The notes under the pieces: model-generated
What the model was told of the DNA's origin: nothing
Seen by the model: only the letters and a program-made list of their open reading frames with translations
The model's database searches: none
Part shown: one piece after another, positions 7,913-15,926 of the stretch
Layout of the letters: each line of letters starts with the position of its first letter
How positions within the stretch are numbered: position 1 is the first letter of the stretch
Made by a program: the position numbers and the translations under genes
DNA from: Pseudopedobacter beijingensis
GTDB taxonomy: Bacteria; Bacteroidota; Bacteroidia; Sphingobacteriales; Sphingobacteriaceae
DNA: 64,000 bases
NCBI RefSeq assembly: GCF_042678145.1
Contig: NZ_JBHUDG010000020.1
Coordinates: forward strand, 124,001 to 188,000
Direction: 5' to 3'

Positions 7913-9481
7913 TTATTCTACAATAATTTTTACTGAATCATTATCCTTTTCCCCCTGCAAGGAAACCACATATATCCCTTTTTGCAGAGAAATGGGTAAT
8001 GATATCTTAGCTGTTTCCTGATTGATTGAAGCTGAGAACACCTCTTGCCCCGCTATCGTAAATACTTTCACAAAGGCTTTTTTAGTTAGTTTTTCATCCA
8101 ACTCCAATACAAGCTTTTTATCAGCACTGTAGTAAACGCTTAATTTGTTTTTTGCCTGGATATTAAAATTCACAGTAACAATATTGGATAATGACGTTTT
8201 TCCATCAAAATCAACTTGTTCCAATTGATAGTAATTTATACCTATTAATGGATTATAATCTATAAAATGATAATCCAGAACCTGAGTTGAATTTCCATTT
8301 CCACTTACCACCCCTAATGTGGTAAAATCCTGAGCATTTGATGACCTTAAAACTCTGAAATGAGAATTATCTGACTCTGAAACAGTTTTCCATTGTATTT
8401 TGACTTGGCTATTATGAGCAGTTGCCGTAAATGAACTTAACTGCACAGGTAATGGAGAAGGAACGAGTTTCCTAATGCTATTGTTGAAATTATCGGCCAC
8501 GTATATATTTCCACTCTCATCTACAACCACATCATAAGGTTGATTAAAAGTTGCTACATTTCCCAAACCATCTATTTTTCCTGTACTACCAGTTCCTCCA
8601 ATAGTTGTTACTGTAGCTGTTGTCCAATCGCTATTTTCTCCTGGAGTTATTTTTCTGATTCTATGATTAGAAGCATCAGCCAATATGATATTGCCGTTAT
8701 TATCGAAATTTAAGCCAAAAATATCTCCTAACTTAACGGTTAATGGAAGTCCTGACGTTCCGTCGTCGTATCCTTTTGTACTTCCTACAATAGTAGAAAC
8801 TACACCTGCTTTAGTAACCAATTTTATCTTGTTTGCGTCAGAAACAAATAGATTATCTTGTGCATCAATAGCGAGGGCAATTGGCTGTGTGAATATTGCG
8901 GTTGTTCCATCTCCTGCAAATGTACTTACTATACCATCTGTTCCTATTTTCCTAATTCTTCTATTATCTCTATCTGCAACAAAAATGTTCCCTTCACTAT
9001 CTACCACGGCATCTAAAGACTGATTAAATTTAGCTTCTGAAGCCAGTCCATCTTCAAAACCAAGAACTCCTGTTCCTGCAATTGTACTCACCGTACCATC
9101 AGCAGCTATCTTTCTTATTCTTGCTCCGTCTTTTTCAACAACGATGATATTTCCGGCTGCATCCATAGTTGACTGCCAGGGAAAGTTAAACTGACCGGGT
9201 TTACCTTCTGCATAACCTGCAATACCTGTGCCTGCAAGCGTGGTAACCACACCAGTTGGAGTCATTTTACGAATACTATGATTGGTACGATCTGTCACAA
9301 TGATATTCCCGTCTTTGTCGATTAAAACTCCGTCAGGATTTCTAAATCTGGCCGCAGTTCCCGTCCCATCTACAAAACCAGATGTCGTAGCTCCTGCAAC
9401 AGTTGTTACCGTATAATTTTGCGACTTTGTTACCATATAGGTCCCCAGCATAAGCATTAAAGTCAAATAAATTCTTTTCAT
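7913..9481 (-). CDS. Secreted NHL-repeat beta-propeller protein with type IX secretion tail
   Basis: The 522-residue protein starts with a signal peptide (MKRIYLTLMLMLGTYMVTKS). Residues about 25-345 are NHL repeats, each with the pattern DG.., A.FN.P..V..D..GNI.VAD..N..IRKI. A fibronectin-like segment follows (VQLSSFTATAHNSQVKIQWK, about 350-450). A C-terminal T9SS type A sorting domain ends it (KAFVKVFTIAGQEVF ... LPISLQKGIYVVSLQG). NHL propellers bind ligands or proteins, and no catalytic motif is seen. It is 21 bases from the GH20 gene. Its propeller is a close paralogue of the TIG-NHL lipoprotein at 12348-13667, but it is delivered by a different route. Glycan binding is inferred from context. 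Confidence 0.85.
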   Translation of the reverse strand: MKRIYLTLMLMLGTYMVTKSQNYTVTTVAGATTSGFVDGTGTAARFRNPDGVLIDKDGNIIVTDRTNHSIRKMTPTGVVTTLAGTGIAGYAEGKPGQFNFPWQSTMDAAGNIIVVEKDGARIRKIAADGTVSTIAGTGVLGFEDGLASEAKFNQSLDAVVDSEGNIFVADRDNRRIRKIGTDGIVSTFAGDGTTAIFTQPIALAIDAQDNLFVSDANKIKLVTKAGVVSTIVGSTKGYDDGTSGLPLTVKLGDIFGLNFDNNGNIILADASNHRIRKITPGENSDWTTATVTTIGGTGSTGKIDGLGNVATFNQPYDVVVDESGNIYVADNFNNSIRKLVPSPLPVQLSSFTATAHNSQVKIQWKTVSESDNSHFRVLRSSNAQDFTTLGVVSGNGNSTQVLDYHFIDYNPLIGINYYQLEQVDFDGKTSLSNIVTVNFNIQAKNKLSVYYSADKKLVLELDEKLTKKAFVKVFTIAGQEVFSASINQETAKISLPISLQKGIYVVSLQGEKDNDSVKIIVE

Positions 9482-9502
9482 ATTTTTTATAAATAATGAT
9501 TG

Positions 9503-11311
9503 TTAATTTTTTAAAATCGTAGTCATTACTACACTTCTTCGCCCTGATGACGTAATCACCACACTTTTCAATATTCTTTCTTCTCCTTTGGGTACATGCA
9601 CTCGAATAACATCTCTATATTTGGAATCAAAGTCGTAAGGAATTCTTCCATTAATGGTATAATAAATAGCTGCTCCCTTTACGGGTATCTTATATTTCAG
9701 CTCGAAGTTTTCGCCAAGCAAAGTAGTATCCTTTGCTCCTATTGGTTCCGGCACACGGTAAACAGCACCTTTTTTATCTAAATTGCCAAGATGAGTTGCA
9801 ACCCTATTTTCAGAAAATTCCTCCCAGTTCTTATTCTCCAGTGGTGTCCAGGCAATTTCCGACAATGCGAAAATGCGTGGATAAACCATATACCTTACTT
9901 TTTCCGGTGTTTTCAGATATTCTGTCCAAACATTGGCCTGTACACCAATAATGTATTTTTTTTCATCATCGGTCAATTCATCCGGGACAGGATTGTAAGC
10001 ATATACTTTAGACAATGGAACGTGACCACCAATAGTTAAAGGCTCTTCACTCGACTGACTTTCTTGTTTATCGAAATATAGATACGGACCGGGTGTCATA
10101 ATTACCTTATGCGAAAGTTTTGCTGCAGCAATCCCCCCTTTGGTTCCTCTCCAGCTCATCACAGTAGCATTGGGAGCCAATCCGCCCTCTAAAATCTCAT
10201 CCCACCCAATAATCTGTCTACCTTTTTTATTAAGGTATTTCTCCATTCTTTGGATAAAATAAGATTGCAACTCATGTTCATCTTTCAGCTTTTCTTTCTG
10301 GATTCTTTTTTGGCAGAATTCACACGTTTTCCATTTGGTTTTCGGACATTCATCGCCTCCTATATGGATATATTCAGATGGAAACAAAGGCAGCACTTCA
10401 TCCAGTACATCTTGTAAAAACTTAAAGGTCTGTTCTTTTCCTGCACAAAAAACATCGTCAAAAACGCCCCATTCATAAGCTGCTTTAAAGGAAGTCGGAT
10501 TTTTACCACAAGCCAATTCAGGGTAGGCAGAAAGTGCAGCTAAAGCATGTCCGGGCATTTCTATTTCGGGTACAACGGTAATATATTTAGATGCGGCATA
10601 AGCTACCACCTCCTTCACTTCTTCCTGCGTATAGAATCCACCATACCTCTCGTTATCATATTGTTTAGGATTGTTACGCAGATAACCAATCAAGGTCTGG
10701 TCTCTGAAACCTCCGATAGTGGTAAGCTTAGGATATTTTTTAATTTCTATCCTCCAGCCCTGGTCTTCAGTCAAATGCCAATGAAAGGTATTTAGCTTGT
10801 AATAAGCCAACATATCTATGTATTCCTTGATAAAACTTACTGGAAACAGGTGTCTCGCAACATCCAAATGCATTCCTCTATAAGCGAACCTTGGATAATC
10901 TTCAATCTCCAAAAACGGAATATTGGACTGATTGGTATTCACAATTTGTAATAAGCTTTGCAAACCATAAAAAACACCACGTTCTGTTGTTGAGCGTATA
11001 CTTATTTCATCCTTTTTAACACTTAGCAGATATCCCTCTTCTTTAATAGCTAAAGATTTATCCAGTATCAATTTCAGGCCCGGCCTTTGCTGTAGATCTA
11101 TAAAGGAAAGCTGACCGACAAATTTTGCAAGACTGTTAGTGTTATTGAACCCCACAAACTCAACACCAATCTTACTAGATAAAGGATAACTTCCATCTCC
11201 AATTATTACTTTTACAGGAGCTGGGATAATTCCTAACGAAGTATTATTTTGAGCTGTTAACTGAGTTAAAGATGTCAGCAATAGCCAAATCAAAACACTA
11301 ATTTTCTTCAT
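9503..11311 (-). CDS. GH20 beta-N-acetylhexosaminidase
   Basis: A 602-residue exported enzyme that removes terminal beta-GlcNAc or beta-GalNAc by substrate-assisted catalysis. It has a signal peptide (1-20) and a GH20b N-terminal domain (about 25-140). The catalytic barrel begins at YRGMHLDVARHLFP (145-158) and contains NTFHWHLTEDQGWRIEI (174-190), VVPEIEMPGH (246-255) and the catalytic pair D320-E321 in HIGGDECPKTKW. Four cysteines close by (CPKTKWKTCEFC) may form disulfides. The C-terminus carries a chitobiase-like small domain (KGAAIYYTINGRIPYDFDSK). Within the PUL it would trim amino sugars from the target polymer. Family assignment is firm; the natural substrate is inferred. Confidence 0.95.
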   Translation of the reverse strand: MKKISVLIWLLLTSLTQLTAQNNTSLGIIPAPVKVIIGDGSYPLSSKIGVEFVGFNNTNSLAKFVGQLSFIDLQQRPGLKLILDKSLAIKEEGYLLSVKKDEISIRSTTERGVFYGLQSLLQIVNTNQSNIPFLEIEDYPRFAYRGMHLDVARHLFPVSFIKEYIDMLAYYKLNTFHWHLTEDQGWRIEIKKYPKLTTIGGFRDQTLIGYLRNNPKQYDNERYGGFYTQEEVKEVVAYAASKYITVVPEIEMPGHALAALSAYPELACGKNPTSFKAAYEWGVFDDVFCAGKEQTFKFLQDVLDEVLPLFPSEYIHIGGDECPKTKWKTCEFCQKRIQKEKLKDEHELQSYFIQRMEKYLNKKGRQIIGWDEILEGGLAPNATVMSWRGTKGGIAAAKLSHKVIMTPGPYLYFDKQESQSSEEPLTIGGHVPLSKVYAYNPVPDELTDDEKKYIIGVQANVWTEYLKTPEKVRYMVYPRIFALSEIAWTPLENKNWEEFSENRVATHLGNLDKKGAVYRVPEPIGAKDTTLLGENFELKYKIPVKGAAIYYTINGRIPYDFDSKYRDVIRVHVPKGEERILKSVVITSSGRRSVVMTTILKN

Positions 11312-11317
11312 ATTTTT

Positions 11318-12217
11318 TTACTTTTTTAGAACCAGTACTAGCGGATAGTGATCCGAGATGATATCCGTATCTTTATTTTTAATCATAAAGACGGATTTGA
11401 TTTTTGATTTTAACGGAGTACTCACCCATATATAATCTATACGTACATCATTGTCTGGATCATGTTTTACAACTGGGCTTGGCGCACTTTTTTCAAATCT
11501 GCTTTTGTTTTTGTATTTCCAGGCATCGGTATAACCTTTATTGATTAACTGACTGATGACCGAGTAATCAAAACCTCCATTATTTACATTCTGGATATGT
11601 GCTCTTGTGGCTTCATGAGCAATTAGTTTATCCAACTTTTGTTTGTTAGGATTATAATAGCTACTGTCTTGAGGAGAAAGACTATTAAAATCTCCCATAA
11701 TAATGGTCTTACTATTTTTTGGAAGTTGATCTAAATGTCGAATGACTGCCTCCATCTCTGCATTTCTTTTGACATACATAAAAGGATTGAGATGTAGATT
11801 TACAAATTGACAGCCTGCTATTTCTGCAGAAAGATATCCGTGTAAAAAACCTTCTGTTATGCGTTGCACATGTTCTATAGGATATTTAGAAATAATTCCT
11901 GTAGGATAACCTCTTTCCTTAAGCAATACGGCATAAGGATAGGAAAGCTCTTGGGCGAATTTCAGAAAAGTCTCATGGGTGAAATGATTACATTCTTGCA
12001 GTGTAAGAACATCTGCCTGTAAAGAATCTACCAGTTTCACAAATAATGCTTTTTTCTCTGCATCTTTCAATCCTTCCAGAATGTTATAGGAAAGTATCTT
12101 TAAGCTCTTACTTTTTTTGACATCAGGTTTTCCTGAAGCATACGCCGCCACCAAAAAAGTGAAACAAAGAAGTAGGCATACCCTTTTCCTGACGTTATTT
12201 ATCTGTTGAAAAAACAT
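11318..12217 (-). CDS. Exported endonuclease/exonuclease/phosphatase (EEP) family hydrolase
   Basis: EEP enzymes are Mg-dependent phosphodiesterases or phosphatases (DNase I, sphingomyelinase, inositol-phosphate phosphatase). The start at 12215-12217 is chosen because it gives MFFQQINNVRKRVCLLLCFT, a normal signal peptide ending near AYASG; the frame runs 21 codons further upstream. Conserved active-site blocks are ILSYNILEGL, ADVLTLQECNHFTH, TGIISKYPIE, FVNLHLNPF, IIMGDFNSLSPQD, VRIDYIWVS and the final SDHYPLVLVL. The product would be about 299 residues. It is 6 bases upstream of GH20, so the two are co-transcribed. In this setting it is a candidate for cleaving a phosphodiester or phosphomonoester of the PUL substrate; nuclease activity is the main alternative. 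Confidence 0.85.
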   Translation of the reverse strand: MFFQQINNVRKRVCLLLCFTFLVAAYASGKPDVKKSKSLKILSYNILEGLKDAEKKALFVKLVDSLQADVLTLQECNHFTHETFLKFAQELSYPYAVLLKERGYPTGIISKYPIEHVQRITEGFLHGYLSAEIAGCQFVNLHLNPFMYVKRNAEMEAVIRHLDQLPKNSKTIIMGDFNSLSPQDSSYYNPNKQKLDKLIAHEATRAHIQNVNNGGFDYSVISQLINKGYTDAWKYKNKSRFEKSAPSPVVKHDPDNDVRIDYIWVSTPLKSKIKSVFMIKNKDTDIISDHYPLVLVLKK

Positions 12218-12347
12218 AAATAATGAGGTTGAGTATATTAAGTCAATCGCCATATCGAATTCAGCAATAATCCAGCTCAAGAAGTATTTTCAGTCTAGAT
12301 TATCCTTTTGAAACTCACTAATGGCGATTGACTAATAAACAGATTAA

Positions 12348-13667
12348 TTACTTATAAATAATCTTACGAATACTATTGTTAATATTGTCTGCCACATAGA
12401 TATCTCCTTTGGCATCCATTACTACATCATAAGGTTGATTGAAAGTTGCAGCATGTCCTAAACCATCACCTCTGCCTGCGGTTCCGTTTCCTGCAATGGT
12501 ACTTACCGTTGCTTTTGTCCAGTCATTCCCTGCACCCGGAGTTATTTTTCTTATCCTATTGTTAGAAGCATCTGCCAATAAAATATTGCCTTCATTATCG
12601 AAATTGAGTCCGAAAATATCTCCCAATTTCACAGTCAAAGGATCTCCCGGAGTTCCATCATCATAACCTTTTGTACTTCCTACAATAGTTGTCATCACTC
12701 CAGATTTAGTGATCATCTTAATACGGTTTCCGTCCGAAACAAACAGATTATCTTGCTTATCTATTGTCAATGCTATTGGAAAGGTTAAAATAGAAGTAGT
12801 TCCATCTCCCATAAATGTACTTACCATACCAGCTGGAGTAATTTTTCTGATTCTATAGTTATTTCTATCTGCAACAAAAATATTTCCCTCACTATCTACC
12901 ACACCATCCAAAGCATGGTTAAATCTGGCGACAGATACATTTCCATCAGTAAAACCTAAAGAACCTGTTCCTGCAATTAAGCTTACTGTGCCATCAGGAG
13001 CAATTTTTCTGATTCTACCACCATCTTTTTCTATCACAATAATATTTCCTGCAGCATCCATAGTACTTTGCCAAGGAGTATTAAATTGCCCTGGCTTTCC
13101 ATTGGCATAACCAGAAACACCTGTTCCTGCAAGAGTGCTAACAACACCTTCCGGAGTCATTTTACGAATACTGTGATTAGTTCTGTCGGTGATGATGATA
13201 TCTCCATTCAAATCAATCAATAATCCATCCGGATTTCTAAATCTGGCATCCAAACCGTTACCATCTATAAAACCAAATGTGGTAGATCCTGCTATAGTGC
13301 TTACTATATAATTGGACACTTGTTCTATCACGGTAAATTTAGGACCGTCTATTTGTTGCCCTTTTACAGTAATGGTTACATTGCCTGTAGTTGCATTATC
13401 TGGGACAATAACTTCTAATCTGTTTGGTGCAGCTTCCAAAACAACAGCCCGTACACCATTAAAAGACACCACATTTTCGGTCTTAACTTTAGAAAAGTTT
13501 CTTCCGGTAATGACAATAATATCTTTGTTTAAGCCCGAAGAAGGATAAACAGAGGTTACCAATACATCTGTTACAGATGCTACATAACCCGATTCTTTTT
13601 TATCACAAGCACCTGCCGTTAACAATAATCCTGCTAAGGCAAAGTGAAAAAATCTCATTTTCATCAT
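12348..13667 (-). CDS. TIG/IPT plus NHL-propeller lipoprotein, candidate surface glycan-binding protein
   Basis: The 439-residue protein has a lipoprotein signal (MMKMRFFHFALAGLLLTAGA then C21). An IPT/TIG immunoglobulin-like domain follows (about 33-115: VTSVYPSSGLNKDIIVITGR, NVTITVKGQ). Then come NHL repeats (about 118-438) with blocks such as ARFRNPDGLLIDLNGDIIIT, DRTNHSIRKMTP, GKPGQFN and KGYDDGTPGDPLTVKLGDIF. It sits after susD and NAGPA in the slot where PULs usually encode SusE/SusF-like surface binding proteins. No catalytic residues are seen. The propeller is nearly the same as that of the T9SS protein at 7913-9481, which indicates a local duplication. Ligand binding is inferred from position and fold. 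Confidence 0.85.
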   Translation of the reverse strand: MMKMRFFHFALAGLLLTAGACDKKESGYVASVTDVLVTSVYPSSGLNKDIIVITGRNFSKVKTENVVSFNGVRAVVLEAAPNRLEVIVPDNATTGNVTITVKGQQIDGPKFTVIEQVSNYIVSTIAGSTTFGFIDGNGLDARFRNPDGLLIDLNGDIIITDRTNHSIRKMTPEGVVSTLAGTGVSGYANGKPGQFNTPWQSTMDAAGNIIVIEKDGGRIRKIAPDGTVSLIAGTGSLGFTDGNVSVARFNHALDGVVDSEGNIFVADRNNYRIRKITPAGMVSTFMGDGTTSILTFPIALTIDKQDNLFVSDGNRIKMITKSGVMTTIVGSTKGYDDGTPGDPLTVKLGDIFGLNFDNEGNILLADASNNRIRKITPGAGNDWTKATVSTIAGNGTAGRGDGLGHAATFNQPYDVVMDAKGDIYVADNINNSIRKIIYK

Positions 13668-13683
13668 GCTAATTTTTTAGGAA

Positions 13684-14622
13684 TTAATTTTCTGAAACAA
13701 TCATCCATGCATGTGCAACCGCCCTTGGTCTTCCATCTGATGGCCTATTTCTAACCTGTAAAATATCTACTTCCGGATTTCGGATCATCATAGTTGCCGA
13801 ACCACCTCCATCTAAATTGATAGAAGAATGCGTTCCCAACGCATAGAAAATACCTGAAAGATCTGGATAGGTTGCTCCATTGGAATTGTAGAAATTACGA
13901 CCATCAACAACAATAAAATACATAATATCGTCTTCGGTATAACCTATGGCAATTCTTGGATCCAATGCTACTGCAAAACGTGAGTTGTCTACTTTCTCTC
14001 CATTTCTGGTCAACAAGGCCCCACCTCCCGTGGCTTCCTGCAAATCGGCTTTTACTGCATCATATTCATTGGTATATCCAATAATAGGTTTGCCATCTTT
14101 CTTAATCCCAATAAAACTTAAGGCTTGTTGTGGCAAACTTGCAGATGGTGTAAAGTTCCCTTTAATAACCACACCATTCTTGTGTAATGGGCCTCTTGGT
14201 AAAAAATTGGCAATATCATAGAAGTCACCGTTTACACCACCCAAAACTTTAGTATTGGCATTTTCTATATATTTTGCCATATCAGGAACAGTTTGCCCCA
14301 TAAAACTAGGAGAATCATAAGGAGTAGCTACTTTCACTTTTACACCCGGAACTTTTAAATCTGCTTTCAGAATAAAAATTCTGGTTGTCAGACCATCTTT
14401 CTTGAGGAAATGAATTTCTGTTTCTTCTATTCCATTGGCTACAACAATGGTAGTATCGGTGTAAACTTCGCTTACAATACCAGATTTTTCCAACAATAGT
14501 TTACTTATTTCGGATAGGTTTTTGTCTAAAACTTTTTTTGTCGTTTCTTCATCTTTGCAGGCTGTAAAAAAAACAGCATTCAATACCAATAGATAAAGTA
14601 AATTTTTTATCGTCTTTTTCAT
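13684..14622 (-). CDS. NAGPA-type phosphodiester glycosidase lipoprotein
   Basis: Members of this family (PF09992) include the mammalian uncovering enzyme that removes GlcNAc from GlcNAc-1-phosphodiesters. The start at 14620-14622 is preferred because it gives the lipoprotein signal MKKTIKNLLYLLVLNAVFFT then A-C. A frame extension of 10 codons upstream would overlap the susD stop. Family blocks are VLGGVNGDFYD, GPLHKNGVVIKG, TGGGALLTRNGE, RFAVALDPRIAIGY, YFIVVDGR and the diagnostic SINLDGGGSATMMIR near the end, then RPRAVAHAWMIV. Length about 312 residues. It directly follows susD, a place usually held by a key PUL function. Activity on a sugar-1-phosphodiester is inferred from the family. 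Confidence 0.88.
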   Translation of the reverse strand: MKKTIKNLLYLLVLNAVFFTACKDEETTKKVLDKNLSEISKLLLEKSGIVSEVYTDTTIVVANGIEETEIHFLKKDGLTTRIFILKADLKVPGVKVKVATPYDSPSFMGQTVPDMAKYIENANTKVLGGVNGDFYDIANFLPRGPLHKNGVVIKGNFTPSASLPQQALSFIGIKKDGKPIIGYTNEYDAVKADLQEATGGGALLTRNGEKVDNSRFAVALDPRIAIGYTEDDIMYFIVVDGRNFYNSNGATYPDLSGIFYALGTHSSINLDGGGSATMMIRNPEVDILQVRNRPSDGRPRAVAHAWMIVSEN

Positions 14623-14638
14623 AATATGACCTATTTTC

Positions 14639-15922
14639 TTAATATCCATCATTAGGTTCTAAAAGTGTATTCAGCAATAACTCTCTTGCCGGAATTGGCA
14701 ATTTCGTTTGTGCAGCTCTTAAACCAATATCTTGTTGTGCTCGGCCCAATCTCACCAAATCGTACCATCTGAAACCTTCTCCTAACAGTTCTCTTCTACG
14801 TTCCAGCAACACTGCATCCAGGTATTGACCTTCATCACTTACACTAATACTGCTTAATCCTCTTTTGTTCCTCAATTCGTTTAGCCGGCCAATTCCTGCC
14901 ATACCCTGTCCTTCTGCACTTATCAGGTACATTTCTGCCAATCGGGTAACAATAATAGGATCTGAACCTGTTTGTCCGCTTGGGTACTTATTGATGACAT
15001 CTAAACCGGAATAGGTATCTACAGAGATTGCCCTGCGTTTGTCTGTAGCATCAAATAGATTCATTACCTCCGTTGTTGGCTTATAGTTGTAGCTTCCACT
15101 AACCGGGTGCGCATAAGTATAAAACAAAGTACTTAGGTTAATACTTGATTCTATCGTTTGGTTCAAGAAAGAAAAGATAACTTCTGTATTCTGTTGGGAC
15201 CTGAAGATCTTTTCAAATTCATCCAATTGGAATCTGCCAGAAGTAATCACTTCCTCAGCAAGTAAAACAGCTTCTCCTTTTCTCCCCTGAACCAGTTTTG
15301 CTCTGGCCAATAAAGCCTTTGCTGCATCTTTAGATGCGTAATAATAACCTCCAAAAATTGGTGCTTTATCTATGGCTAATTGCAATTCTGTTTCTATGAA
15401 ACTCCAAACTTCTGCTTCTGTATTTCTTGGAAGTTTTTGTGTGGCTGTACTATTGATAATAGGTACTCCGCCCCATCTTGTTACCAGATTATAATAGGTG
15501 TAACCTCTGAAGAAATGTGCTATCCCTAAAATCTCTTCTCTTCTGCTTTCATTTTGCATATTAGCAGTAGAAGCAATTAAATTATTAATCTGATAAATGG
15601 CAGCATAGTAACCGTTCCACTGCGATGCAATATTTCCATTTTCTGGTTGCAGGATATCGTTTATCATTTCCAGATAACCGCCTAAACCAGAAGCACCGCC
15701 TCTTACCAAATTACCACCAATAATGTCAAACATTACATAAGAAGAGTTGGTGGGTGTATTTTGTACCCTATTGTAAACTCCGTTTACAAAGGCTTCTATA
15801 TCTTTTTCGCTCAAGCTTTCGGTTGCCACTTGCGAATGCGGATATAAGTTAAGACTGTCTTCACATGATGAACAAATCATCAGCGCAAGCATCATATATA
15901 GTAATGAAATGTATTTTCTCAT
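14639..15922 (-). CDS. SusD/RagB family outer-membrane lipoprotein
   Basis: SusD proteins cap the SusC barrel and bind the glycan. The 427 residues begin with a lipoprotein signal (MRKYISLLYMMLALMICSS, C20). Typical blocks are ALYNxx-like AFVNGVYNRVQ, RREEILGIAHFFRGYTYYNL then VTRWGGVPII, the TPR-like helix AKALLARAKLVQGRKGEAVL, and the C-terminal RLAEMYLISAEGQG and LLERRRELLGEGFRWYDLVR LGR. It is shorter than the more common 500-residue SusD, mainly in the middle loops. It is 4 bases after susC and certainly co-transcribed. Ligand unknown. Confidence 0.95.
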   Translation of the reverse strand: MRKYISLLYMMLALMICSSCEDSLNLYPHSQVATESLSEKDIEAFVNGVYNRVQNTPTNSSYVMFDIIGGNLVRGGASGLGGYLEMINDILQPENGNIASQWNGYYAAIYQINNLIASTANMQNESRREEILGIAHFFRGYTYYNLVTRWGGVPIINSTATQKLPRNTEAEVWSFIETELQLAIDKAPIFGGYYYASKDAAKALLARAKLVQGRKGEAVLLAEEVITSGRFQLDEFEKIFRSQQNTEVIFSFLNQTIESSINLSTLFYTYAHPVSGSYNYKPTTEVMNLFDATDKRRAISVDTYSGLDVINKYPSGQTGSDPIIVTRLAEMYLISAEGQGMAGIGRLNELRNKRGLSSISVSDEGQYLDAVLLERRRELLGEGFRWYDLVRLGRAQQDIGLRAAQTKLPIPARELLLNTLLEPNDGY

Positions 15923-15926
15923 GATC

